40,086 bases of DNA, taken from Heteroruminococcus sp964370005 (GTDB lineage Bacteria; Bacillota; Clostridia; Oscillospirales; Ruminococcaceae). The DNA is taken from positions 1-40,086 of the forward strand of contig CAYJGR010000008.1 of the NCBI GenBank assembly GCA_964370005.1, given 5' to 3'. The position numbers and the translations under genes were made by a program. The notes beneath the pieces were generated by a model that saw only the letters and a program-made list of their open reading frames with translations, did not search any database and was not told the DNA's origin. The stretch's first letter is position 1. Each line of letters starts with the position of its first letter. This document shows, one piece after another, positions 31,124 through 39,148 of this stretch.

Positions 31124-33094
31124 ATGAAGAGATACATCGTAGCAAGACTTGTTGTCTTGATGCTCGTGATTACAGGGGTGCTTTTGTCAGCGGGTGCATA
31201 TTCCATGCTTCATGCAACGTATGAAAGATTTCACAGTGAAGCCTCTGAGCAAATTGCGCAAATAGAAGGTATTTTGGCTGATAATGACGAGACCGCTAAA
31301 CAGTTACAAGAAGAACTCAAGGCGGATTTTCTGATTAGAGCCAATGCCGCCGCCTATATGATACAGTATAATCAGGATATAATTTATGACATTGAAATGT
31401 TAGACTATATTACAGAGCTACTGCAAATTGATGAAATTCATCTTTTTACCCCCGAAGGAGAAATTTACAGCGGCAATGTGCCCGAATATTATGGATACAC
31501 ATTTGATTCAGGTGCTCAAATGCAGTTTTTTGCGCCATTATTAGATGACTACGATTTGGAGCTTGCCCAAGATGTCACGCCCAACACTGCAGAAAACAAA
31601 GAGATGCAGTATGTGGCGGTGTGGAGTCAAGACAGGCAGCACATTGTCCAAATCGGAATAGAGCCTCTTAGACTTTTGGAGGCTATGGCGGCAACAGATC
31701 TCTCGTATATTTTTTCACTACTAACCCCCTCTGCACACACTGTGTTTTTTGCCGTTGACGTTGCAAGCGGAGAAGTCATCAGTAGCACCGATCAGTCGAT
31801 CAATGGATTAAAATTGAGTGAACTGGGGCTATCTGACTTTGAAGTGGAAGCTGATTTGGCGACCCAAAACGCCACCATAGGAGAAGAATCCGGCCATGTG
31901 CTACTTATGCCACAACAGGACGGCATTTACATAGGATACTTTCAGAGCTTTTCTTCGCTTTACGGACCTACGCTGATGAGTATCGCTTATTTAGTGGTCA
32001 TATCATTGGCTGTGGCCGCAATAGTCATTGTGCTTATATATTTTTTACTCGACCGTGTGGTTCTACGCGGACTTTTGGATTTGGAAAAAGGCATGAAACT
32101 GATTGCGGGTGGCGACTTAGAACATAAAATTAGTGTTTCGGGCGTGCCTGAGTTGGAATCTCTTAGTAGGAGTGCGGACTTTATGGTAAGGCGGGTGGTA
32201 GAAACATCCCGAAAGTTCTCTACTATTTTCGAATATGTCAAGATACCCATAGCGATGTACGAGTGTAATTCAAATTCTGTAATTGCCACCGGTATGATGG
32301 CCGAAATTCTACAAATCAGCCAGGAAGGATTGGAGCAAAAACTCAAATCTCCCACAGCATTTTTATCTTACATGGGAGAAATTATGGCTTCTTCTCATGA
32401 TAACGAGAGCGATGTGTATTCGCTTTCTACCGATAATGGAGAACGTTTTTTGAAAATAATGCGTTATCAAGACGGTGAAAGTGACTGGGGGATTATACTG
32501 GATTGCACCGACGAAATTAATGAAAAAAATGCAATAAAAAAAGAGCGGGACGTGGACTTTTTAACAGGGCTTTATGGCAAGCGATATTTCTTTGAGCAGT
32601 TAAAAGAACTGGCACTGCGGCCGGATGAGGTTAAAAAAGCGGCAATTATAATGATGGACATAGATAATTTGAAGTATGTTAACGACACATGGGGGCATGA
32701 GACCGGGGATAAGTTCATTCGAGCTGCGGCTAATTTGCTACATAATTTTGACTATGAGCATAAGCTATGTTCCCGCCTGAGTGGTGATGAGCTTGCTATG
32801 GTTCTTTACGGCGAAGAAGATTACGAGCAGTTGGAACTAAAGTTGCGCACTATTGAAAAGCAGTTCGAGCAAGCCTACATAACAACCCCAACCGGCACAG
32901 AGCATCGAGTTAGCGCCTCGGTTGGATATGCCCTATACCCTGAGCATAACGAGTCGTTTATGACCTGTCTGAACTTTGCTGACAAAGCTATGTATAAGGC
33001 CAAAAGCAAGCGCAAGGGTAGCATTGAAAAATACGAGCCAGGCCGGTACTATGAGCATAGCAAAGTTGAGGAGCAGGATATAAACCGGCAATGA
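31124..33094 (+). CDS. Membrane diguanylate cyclase-like protein (sensor, HAMP, PAS-like, GGDEF)
   Basis: This 656-residue protein has TM1 (about 8-30), an extracytoplasmic sensor domain (about 31-285, Cache-like in size), TM2 (about 286-310), a HAMP domain (about 312-365), a PAS-like domain (about 370-465) and a GGDEF domain (about 478-645). The signature is SGDEL rather than GGDEF (in RLSGDELAMVL). The first-position Ser is tolerated in some active cyclases, but the final Leu is less usual, so activity is probable but not certain. The preceding MDIDNLKYVNDTWGHETGD carries the metal-binding Asp and substrate-binding residues. It would make cyclic-di-GMP in response to an external signal. It is divergent from the EAL gene, so opposing enzymes share one intergenic region. 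Confidence 0.88.
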   Translation: MKRYIVARLVVLMLVITGVLLSAGAYSMLHATYERFHSEASEQIAQIEGILADNDETAKQLQEELKADFLIRANAAAYMIQYNQDIIYDIEMLDYITELLQIDEIHLFTPEGEIYSGNVPEYYGYTFDSGAQMQFFAPLLDDYDLELAQDVTPNTAENKEMQYVAVWSQDRQHIVQIGIEPLRLLEAMAATDLSYIFSLLTPSAHTVFFAVDVASGEVISSTDQSINGLKLSELGLSDFEVEADLATQNATIGEESGHVLLMPQQDGIYIGYFQSFSSLYGPTLMSIAYLVVISLAVAAIVIVLIYFLLDRVVLRGLLDLEKGMKLIAGGDLEHKISVSGVPELESLSRSADFMVRRVVETSRKFSTIFEYVKIPIAMYECNSNSVIATGMMAEILQISQEGLEQKLKSPTAFLSYMGEIMASSHDNESDVYSLSTDNGERFLKIMRYQDGESDWGIILDCTDEINEKNAIKKERDVDFLTGLYGKRYFFEQLKELALRPDEVKKAAIIMMDIDNLKYVNDTWGHETGDKFIRAAANLLHNFDYEHKLCSRLSGDELAMVLYGEEDYEQLELKLRTIEKQFEQAYITTPTGTEHRVSASVGYALYPEHNESFMTCLNFADKAMYKAKSKRKGSIEKYEPGRYYEHSKVEEQDINRQ

Positions 33095-33183
33095 ACTACC
33101 GCTTTGGGCACATGGTGAGGGTAACCGCCACCCGTGTGCGATTTTAGATAGTAGTTTTAGTATTTCAATCTAAAAATGCAACT

Positions 33184-33240
33184 CCCCCATGCTATGCGAG
33201 CAGTTTCTTAAAACTGTTCCCATAGCATGGGGGTGGTTCT
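33184..33240. terminator. Terminator-like hairpin between convergent genes
   Basis: A perfect 13-bp stem CCCCCATGCTATG/CATAGCATGGGGG (33184-33196 with 33221-33233) encloses a smaller CAGTTT/AAACTG stem. Weak T-rich tails follow on both strands. It sits between the ends of the GGDEF gene and the surface-protein gene. Confidence 0.65.
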
Positions 33241-33322
33241 TTGTGTGCAGTTGCAATCAATATATATGAGCATTTTGGAGGGCTAAAGATATCAATGATC
33301 TTTATGGTTTTACACCGATAAT

Positions 33323-35563
33323 TTATGCGGTTTCGTATATTTCGCTGTTTTCGTATTCCCAGCTTTTTTTAGAAAGCACACCGGCAATAATTTGTATAAT
33401 TGTAGTAATTATCATTGTAAAAGTCCAACGGTCGATAAAAACCATATCCAAACGCAAATCTTGTGTTAGTATAAATAGTAAGGTTGATACTAACGCTACT
33501 ATTACGCTACCCAAACGTGCCAATCCTTTGCGTTTTAAGGTTGCATTGTCATCTTGCTCATCGTCTTTGCGTTTGCTTGTAAAATAGCCTATTACCAATG
33601 CAAAAGATATTACAATATTTGAAATTGTGAGAATAAGATTTAATAATGACCATGCCCCGGAATTTCTTGCAAGAGGAACATTTGCATCATCAATGTTTAC
33701 TTGAGGGCCTTGATCGGCGTCCACTTCGGGCAATTGTGGGATTGCAGGATCTGCCTCGGTTTCAGGAGGAATTGTGTCCGCGTTTTCCGGAGCCGGCTCA
33801 ACATCCAGGTCAGGAGTTATGTCGGTTTGGGGGACAGTGGGGGTCACAACAGGTTCGGGCTGGCTGGGTGTAGGATCAGGGTATGTGGGGGTAGTGCCGG
33901 GATTTGAAGGCGAAACAGACGCAGATGTGATAGTGAGCAAACCATCATTTACAGTTAAATTGTAATTGCTGTTGTCCACTACATCGGCTGTAATAGCATA
34001 AGTTCCTACAGATTCGCCGGGCTCACGAGTAAGTGTATAATCGATTGTATCACTACCCTGTAGGCCGCTGATAGTAGCGCTAAAGACAGGGTCGCTTGCG
34101 CCTGCTGTTTTGTTGTGTTGTGCTATATCAAGTGTAGCGTCGCGCTTTTCCACAACTGCTGTCAGTGTGATGGTGGCACTGCTGTAACCGTTTGCCGTTG
34201 CACGAATTTCTATTTTGTAACTACCGGCGTCTTTAACCTGTGGTATTACTGTGTTAAATGGGCCGCCATCTATGCTGTACTCAATTGTTGCAGATGTAAG
34301 CGAGCTGTTAACCCCGCTTACCGCATCATGGTTTTGAGCATCGTATATTGTGTCAAGTGGGTCTGCCCAAACCGTTAAGCCGCTCAGTGCCGTAATGCTA
34401 AAACTGCCACCGGTTGCACTTAAATTATAATTACTGAGTGCCGAATTGTTTTGCAAAGCAGTCAGTGCGCTACTGTTAATTTTAACGGTGTAGCTATCGG
34501 GCAGTGCTGTAGCTAAATCGCTAACCCAAATATTGCTGCTATCAAAAGCGTCAAACAAAGGGTTTGTATTTGTAAAAACGTTACTTAAAGCAGTTTCATC
34601 CGCTTGAGATTTAGGACCGTTTGCCTCGCCTACAGCGGGTAAAACATATGCAATTTCTAAAAGACCGCCATATGCGTAAGATCCCGCTACATCAGGGGAA
34701 ATGCTAAGGGGTGCTTTTTGTATTACTGCGTTTACAGTTGTGGTAACGGTGGTATATTTGGGGGCGCTTGCTTTTACTGTTATTGTATAATTACCGGCAT
34801 CTACAAGCGTAGGCTTTGTGGCAGAAAATTCACCGCCATTTACGCTGTATTCGTAGGTTAGCCCCGAGATAACTTCCCCCGCCCATGCGGTGGAATATGC
34901 GGTTGGCCATGTAATTAAATCTGTGTGTGATTTTGCATTGTATGTCGAGGTATAAGTGCTGTCACTTATTGTAAAATCCATTGTTTTGTAGGGCATCCAC
35001 ACGGCGTACAAATGCCAATCAACGGCTATTTTGCTAAGCGCTCCACTCTCGGGATATTGTGCTGTGCCTGCATTGGGAGATGGATTCCAACCTAAAATAT
35101 AATAATTTTCAGGTGTCCGGAAACCTGCCTCTACCAATGTTGCGGCAATGCCCGTCATCCCACTTTCATATTTTGTAGGATCTTCATATTCTTTATCTTC
35201 CAAACCGGAATCTGCAGGATAATTACTGTAATAAGTAATTGTAAATTCCTCGGCTGCCTGCGCAGGTGAAATTAAAGAAAATGTGCCGGCCTCTGATTTG
35301 TCTGTATCATCTGTAGGTGGTGTCGAGGTTGTGCCTTCTTCCGGCTCTCTTGCGCCACTGTCATCGGTAGGGCTCTGGCTTGTCGATGTTGTCTCATCGG
35401 TTTGTGTAAGCTCAGTAGAATTATTATTAGCAAGAGCAAAAATATTTAACTGGAATAACGAGCTTAGCATTGCAATTGCAAGAATAATTGTTAGAACTTT
35501 TGTTTTTAAGCTGCTTTGTTTTGTGCTTTGAGTGTTTTGAGAATTAATGCCATGGTTACTCAT
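33323..35563 (-). CDS. Secreted surface protein with InlB-type repeat, Ig-like (MBG) domains and a multi-helix C-terminal anchor
   Basis: This protein of about 746 residues has a signal peptide (about 15-45) and a Ser/Thr/Asp-rich linker (about 45-95). A Listeria-Bacteroides (InlB) repeat (about 105-185, ending WHLYAVW) follows. Then come Ig-like/MBG domains: two clear copies share YS(V/I)(N/D)GG-F...DAG-Y-I...T-AV--K (about 200-280 and 400-475), and an MBG_2-like domain lies at about 475-550. A Pro-rich spacer (about 550-625) leads to a C-terminal module of three or four helices beginning GAWSLLNLILT (about 632-735). There is no LPXTG. It is probably a cell-surface adhesin. Of the possible starts (TTG 35581, ATG 35569, ATG 35563), 35563 has AAAGGA at the best spacing (9 bp). 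The promoter carries direct repeats matching a SARP target. Confidence 0.85.
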   Translation of the reverse strand: MSNHGINSQNTQSTKQSSLKTKVLTIILAIAMLSSLFQLNIFALANNNSTELTQTDETTSTSQSPTDDSGAREPEEGTTSTPPTDDTDKSEAGTFSLISPAQAAEEFTITYYSNYPADSGLEDKEYEDPTKYESGMTGIAATLVEAGFRTPENYYILGWNPSPNAGTAQYPESGALSKIAVDWHLYAVWMPYKTMDFTISDSTYTSTYNAKSHTDLITWPTAYSTAWAGEVISGLTYEYSVNGGEFSATKPTLVDAGNYTITVKASAPKYTTVTTTVNAVIQKAPLSISPDVAGSYAYGGLLEIAYVLPAVGEANGPKSQADETALSNVFTNTNPLFDAFDSSNIWVSDLATALPDSYTVKINSSALTALQNNSALSNYNLSATGGSFSITALSGLTVWADPLDTIYDAQNHDAVSGVNSSLTSATIEYSIDGGPFNTVIPQVKDAGSYKIEIRATANGYSSATITLTAVVEKRDATLDIAQHNKTAGASDPVFSATISGLQGSDTIDYTLTREPGESVGTYAITADVVDNSNYNLTVNDGLLTITSASVSPSNPGTTPTYPDPTPSQPEPVVTPTVPQTDITPDLDVEPAPENADTIPPETEADPAIPQLPEVDADQGPQVNIDDANVPLARNSGAWSLLNLILTISNIVISFALVIGYFTSKRKDDEQDDNATLKRKGLARLGSVIVALVSTLLFILTQDLRLDMVFIDRWTFTMIITTIIQIIAGVLSKKSWEYENSEIYETA

Positions 35564-35744
35564 CTTCATGCTTCCTTTCAAAATTAGTGTATTTCGTTTG
35601 ATTTTTACTTCTAGTATGAATTAAAATTTGAGTACAGCAATGCTTACTGCAGTGATTACATTGCGTGATGTAATGTCCGACTTTTTCTCGGAAGTGTTAA
35701 CCGAGTAGTCAAGGCTCTGTTTTTCAGTTCATACATGTTGCTGA
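35564..35744 (-). other. Long structured 5' leader of the surface-protein mRNA
   Basis: From the predicted start near 35743, the leader is about 180 nt. On the minus strand it has hairpins TCCGA-GAAAAAG-TCGGA (35692-35676) and ATTACAT-CACGCA-ATGTAAT (35674-35655). No ORF is evident. The region suits post-transcriptional control, but the hairpins may simply be stabilising. Confidence 0.4.
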
Positions 35745-35749
35745 TGAGT

Positions 35750-35836
35750 ATTATATACCTGCTCGGTCTCAAAAACGGTCTCGTTTTACCTCGAAGATAC
35801 ACCGATTTTGCTGTATTTGGTCTCAAAAAAGGTCTC
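35750..35836 (-). promoter_or_regulatory. SARP-type promoter: two pairs of GGTCTC direct repeats upstream of a -10
   Basis: On the plus strand GGTCTC occurs at 35765-35770 and 35777-35782, and again at 35819-35824 and 35831-35836. Each pair has a 12-bp period (GGTCTC-N6-GGTCTC), with the flanking A and T runs also similar. On the minus strand the proximal pair ends 9 bp before a perfect TATAAT (35755-35750), with no -35 consensus. A weaker -10-like CAAAAT (35810-35805) lies 8 bp from the distal pair. Direct repeats about one turn apart and about 8 bp from the -10 are the known layout of SARP-activated promoters. Confidence 0.65.
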
Positions 35837-35992
35837 ATTTTAAACAAAATGGGGCGGAGTTTGAATTATTCCATTTTTCGCTTTTAAAAATGCTAATTTA
35901 TAGTAGCTACACTAATTTAAACTTGCCATGCCCGCAGAGGGGCATATAAACAAAAGTACATCTCCATGGCGTTTATTTGTATCCGCTTACGC

Positions 35993-36029
35993 AAAAAAAA
36001 GCCGCCCCCAAAACTTGGGTGCGGTTTTT
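35993..36029. terminator. Bidirectional terminator after the SARP gene
   Basis: GCCGC-C-CCCAA pairs with TTGGG-T-GCGGT (36001-36011 with 36015-36025, one mismatch and one G-T). It is preceded by A8 and followed by T5. On the minus strand it ends the SARP gene 14 bp after its stop codon. Confidence 0.85.
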
Positions 36030-36042
36030 ACTATACTATATA

Positions 36043-37269
36043 TTATATATCACTGCGAAATTCTTGTAAATCCGAACATGAAAATTCTAGGCGCAACGAG
36101 CGCATTTTCGGTATATTATGAAAATGTGTTCTTACTCGTGAAGTGATACCACGGCAACATTCCTCATCGCTGTCTTTTAACAATATTATAAATTGGCTGG
36201 CACTGTAACGTGTAAAAACATCCCCGCTTAGCAAAGAAGCTCGTAAGCTTTTGCGCAAATATTGGCTAATTCCTTCAAGGCGAGGGCTTATGGGAAATGC
36301 ATCTCCGTTTTCATCGTACACCGTACATAAAACAAGTCTCATGGTATTATCTATACCCATTACACCCATAAGCATGGCCTGATATATATGTGAAAATTCA
36401 TATAAGCCACATTCATGTGCGTTTTCAAAAACTTCTGATTTGCAAAGATTTTGGTGCACTTCATTGGTATTTTGTGCTGTGACCTCATTTTCTAAAGTTA
36501 GAGTTTTCATCAGCTCGAGTAAATTTGGAGGCGGCTGCAACCCTAAATCGCTAAGCAAACGCTCACACACATTATCATATACCTGAAACGCTCTGTTAAA
36601 ATGTTTGCACTCATACAGTGCCTTAATATAATTTAAGTAAATATTCTCTTGGTGTGGATATAAACCAAATGCTTGTGATAATTCATCCAATACTTCTTGG
36701 TAACACCCTTGTGCCTGAACAAGTTCTAATAACTTATTTAAGAATTCAAAATAGCGGTTCTCTAAAAATGATAACTGCTCACTCACCCAAAAATCACTTA
36801 ACATCCCGCCTAAAAAAACACCGCGGTATAAAGACAGTGCTTGCTTGCACGATTCGAAGGTGTCGGCCTGGTCAAGATTGTCGAGCATATCCCAACAGGC
36901 ATTAAATGCCTCTAAATCGCTAACACAATTCAGCCGCAAATGATAGGCATCGTTTTCAAACACAACTGCTTCTTCGCTTTCGTCCACAAGCCCGTTGTCA
37001 CGTAAAATTTTGCGCAAACGATAAATTAAATTTTTGCAAACTGCGTTTGGGTTCTCCAGCTCATCTGCATCTAAAATGGAATTGACAAGTGCCTCTGTGC
37101 CGGCTTTACGGCCCGGACTGCAAAGCAAAAACACCATCAGCTGTAATGCTTTATTTGTCTTAATTTTGTTTTCTCTAAAAATTTCGGTTTCGCCTAAACG
37201 GATACTGAAGCCGCCAAATAAACTGATTCTTAAGGTTTTGTCATCCACATTGAGTATTTTTTTATTCAT
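36043..37269 (-). CDS. SARP/BTAD transcriptional regulator with C-terminal degenerate GGDEF-like domain
   Basis: This 408-residue regulator has an OmpR-like winged-helix DNA-binding domain (about 10-112; LRISLFGGFSIRLGE, then NLIYRLRKILRDNGL) and a bacterial transcriptional activation domain (about 118-260) of TPR-like helices (DLEAFNACWDML, LSLYRGVFLGGML, YPHQENIYLNYIKALYECK). The last 120 residues or so have the layout of a GGDEF domain (MRLVLCTVYDENGD ... SGDVFTRYSASQFIILL), with SASQF at the GGDEF site, so it should be inactive and perhaps a sensor or dimerisation module. It is monocistronic. An AT-rich palindrome precedes it, and a terminator separates it from the surface-protein promoter, which has SARP-like direct repeats. 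That promoter is its probable target. Confidence 0.87.
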   Translation of the reverse strand: MNKKILNVDDKTLRISLFGGFSIRLGETEIFRENKIKTNKALQLMVFLLCSPGRKAGTEALVNSILDADELENPNAVCKNLIYRLRKILRDNGLVDESEEAVVFENDAYHLRLNCVSDLEAFNACWDMLDNLDQADTFESCKQALSLYRGVFLGGMLSDFWVSEQLSFLENRYFEFLNKLLELVQAQGCYQEVLDELSQAFGLYPHQENIYLNYIKALYECKHFNRAFQVYDNVCERLLSDLGLQPPPNLLELMKTLTLENEVTAQNTNEVHQNLCKSEVFENAHECGLYEFSHIYQAMLMGVMGIDNTMRLVLCTVYDENGDAFPISPRLEGISQYLRKSLRASLLSGDVFTRYSASQFIILLKDSDEECCRGITSRVRTHFHNIPKMRSLRLEFSCSDLQEFRSDI

Positions 37270-37300
37270 AATTCACTACCTTTAGATTATAAAAATTTTT

Positions 37301-37331
37301 AGTAGCAATCTATATAATATATTATACTACT
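37301..37331. promoter_or_regulatory. AT-rich palindrome in the SARP gene promoter region
   Basis: The 14-bp perfect palindrome TATAATATATTATA (37313-37326) is flanked by AGTAG (37301-37305) and CTACT (37327-37331), which are complementary. It contains -10-like hexamers on both strands and lies 32-62 bp upstream of the SARP ATG, so it may hold the promoter and an operator. Confidence 0.45.
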
Positions 37332-37373
37332 TAAACACTGAAAAAAACAGGGTTTAGGGTAAAAAAACACCCC

Positions 37374-38246
37374 GTGCAATGGGAGCAGTTTGCAGAAGAA
37401 GTGAAGGCTGCAACTGATGGAAATGTTGTCATCACAACCTTCCCCGCAGGACAGTTGGGAACACAACCCGAAAATCTTGAATCGGTTCGTATGGGCTCGT
37501 TGGATATGTGCTATGCAGATACCTCGATGCTCTCTACATATGTTCCCAAGTACAATCTTATCAACCTCCCTTGGCTGATCACTTCTTTTGATCTGGCAGA
37601 CCAGATTTTTTATGAGAGTGAAATCGTTGATTCGCTGGATGCTTCTTTGAGCACAGAGATGAATATGACAAGCTTGGGCTGGGCCTATCAAGGTTTCCGT
37701 GCATTTTGCACCACCATGCCCCTTACAAGTGCAGCCGATTGCCAAGATGTAAAGCTTCGCTCCCCTGAGGTGGATTTGTACCTTGATACATTCACTCTCA
37801 TGGGCTTTAACCCCACCGTTATCACATGGACAGAGGCATTTTCGGCTATGCAGTCGGGTGTGGTAGAGGGTGTTGATACTGTTAAGTCTTCCATACTCAG
37901 CTACGGTTTTTATGATATTGGCAAGTATGTATGGAACTCCAACCACATGTTCTCCTCTGTTGGCCTTGTAATCAATAACGATATTTACAATGAGCTACCT
38001 GCCGAGTACCAAGAGACAATCATGAGCACCTGGGATAGCATTAAAACACAGGTGAATGCTGATATTGAGGCAACAGATGAAGAGTATATTGACAAGTTCC
38101 AATCTGTTGGTGCTGAGGTTACATATACACAGGATGAGTCGGAGTTCAGAGAAATTTTCCGTGATTACTGGACAAGCAGCGCAGAAGAAAATGGATTTAC
38201 CACCGAACTTGAGCAGATGATGGAGATCATCGAAAGCAATCAATAA
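37374..38246 (+). CDS. TRAP transporter substrate-binding protein DctP, truncated at the N-terminus
   Basis: The 290 residues match the body of DctP-type solute receptors: WEQFAEEVKAATDG near the start, a PAGQLG motif (about 23-28), the LRSPE segment with the conserved Arg (about 128) that grips a substrate carboxylate, and TWTEAFSAMQSGVVEGVD (about 151-168). A normal DctP has about 40-50 more residues, including a signal peptide. Here the frame meets a stop 13 codons upstream of the GTG, and there is no ribosome binding site or signal peptide. In-frame codons before the GTG encode KKHP, which resembles the HP seen near the start of mature DctP. Either the gene was cut by a rearrangement, or the assembly joins unrelated pieces. 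As it stands the protein could not be exported. No dctQ or dctM follows directly. Confidence 0.8.
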   Translation: MQWEQFAEEVKAATDGNVVITTFPAGQLGTQPENLESVRMGSLDMCYADTSMLSTYVPKYNLINLPWLITSFDLADQIFYESEIVDSLDASLSTEMNMTSLGWAYQGFRAFCTTMPLTSAADCQDVKLRSPEVDLYLDTFTLMGFNPTVITWTEAFSAMQSGVVEGVDTVKSSILSYGFYDIGKYVWNSNHMFSSVGLVINNDIYNELPAEYQETIMSTWDSIKTQVNADIEATDEEYIDKFQSVGAEVTYTQDESEFREIFRDYWTSSAEENGFTTELEQMMEIIESNQ

Positions 38247-38255
38247 TAACAATCA

Positions 38256-38289
38256 TTGGGGCTGCTGCTTGTTATAGCAGTAGCCCCAA
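38256..38289 (+). other. Intercistronic hairpin after dctP
   Basis: A 13-bp stem with one G-T pair, TTGGGGCTGCTGC/GCAGTAGCCCCAA (38256-38268 with 38277-38289), has an 8-base loop and no T tract. Such hairpins after binding-protein genes usually protect the upstream message and lower expression of later genes. Confidence 0.6.
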
Positions 38290-38307
38290 CTTCTAAGGAG
38301 ATATATT

Positions 38308-39132
38308 ATGAAATTGGCTTATGGGATACCACTACTTGATAATATGACTGCAAATGAGCTTGAAAAATATTTAAAAATATTGTCCCCTCTGGGCTATAAA
38401 GGGGTTGAACCACCAATTTGTTATGCACAAAACGTGCAAAAAGAAGAGCTGAAAAAAGTGCTGGACAAGTACTCAATGAAACTGTCGGGTTTGCGCTCGG
38501 GAGGACTTTATGATATTGGTAAGGTGAGGTTTTCAAGCACTGATAAAGCTGTGCGCCAACAAGCAGTAGAGCTTATGAAACATGTTATTGATTTAGGGGC
38601 TTTTTTTGAGTGTAATATTTTGCTTGGTAGAGTACAAGGGTGGTTAGAAGAAGGTGAGGATTTGGTTGTAGCAAAAAAACACATCTCCGAGTGCATGTGT
38701 GAAGTTTCGGATTATGCGGGAGAAAAGGGGATATATATTGCATATGAACCTATCAATCGTTATGAAATGAATTACAACCATACTACAAAAGAAATGGTAT
38801 CCTATGTAAATGAAATAAACAAAGGGACGAAAACCCCCGTGCGCCTATTGATGGATGTGTTTCATATGATGCTGGAGGACAACTCAATTGCAGCTGCATT
38901 TGTGCGCAGTAGGAATTTGATTGGACATGTACATTTTGCCGATAGTAATCGGGGCGTGCCCGGCACAGGGACGATAAATTTCCAAGAGGCTATCAATGTA
39001 TTGGAGGCTATGGATTATGCGGGATGGATTGCAATGGAAGTGAAGGATGATTTTTGCGAATATGCCCAAGGTGCAAAGCAGACCATTGAATTTTTAAAAC
39101 CGATGATTTATGCAGCACAAAATTGCAAATAA
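38308..39132 (+). CDS. Xylose isomerase-like TIM-barrel sugar isomerase/epimerase
   Basis: This 274-residue TIM barrel belongs to the AP endonuclease 2/sugar phosphate isomerase-epimerase group. Metal-ligand positions are visible: Glu in AYEPINRYEMN (about 148-158), Asp in LLMDVFHMM (about 179-187), His in GHVHFADSNR (about 208-217) and Glu in AMEVKDD (about 242-248). It probably isomerises or epimerises a keto sugar or sugar acid taken up by the nearby TRAP system. The substrate is unknown; hydroxypyruvate isomerase-like and tagatose-3-epimerase-like enzymes are both possible. AAGGAG precedes the ATG at 38308. The next gene begins 16 bp after its stop, so they form an operon. Confidence 0.82.
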   Translation: MKLAYGIPLLDNMTANELEKYLKILSPLGYKGVEPPICYAQNVQKEELKKVLDKYSMKLSGLRSGGLYDIGKVRFSSTDKAVRQQAVELMKHVIDLGAFFECNILLGRVQGWLEEGEDLVVAKKHISECMCEVSDYAGEKGIYIAYEPINRYEMNYNHTTKEMVSYVNEINKGTKTPVRLLMDVFHMMLEDNSIAAAFVRSRNLIGHVHFADSNRGVPGTGTINFQEAINVLEAMDYAGWIAMEVKDDFCEYAQGAKQTIEFLKPMIYAAQNCK

Positions 39133-39148
39133 AGGTAGGATGATAAAT

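Noticed and set aside
35765..35836. Four spaced GGTCTC units as a mini CRISPR array
   Set aside because: The units are 6 bp with a 12-bp period in two pairs, without spacers of constant length. They fit protein-binding half-sites next to a -10.
35656..35847. Small minus-strand ORF with a repeated RPFLRP peptide
   Set aside because: The peptide repeat is the translation of the GGTCTC DNA repeats and their flanks. There is no convincing ribosome binding site, and a promoter lies inside it.
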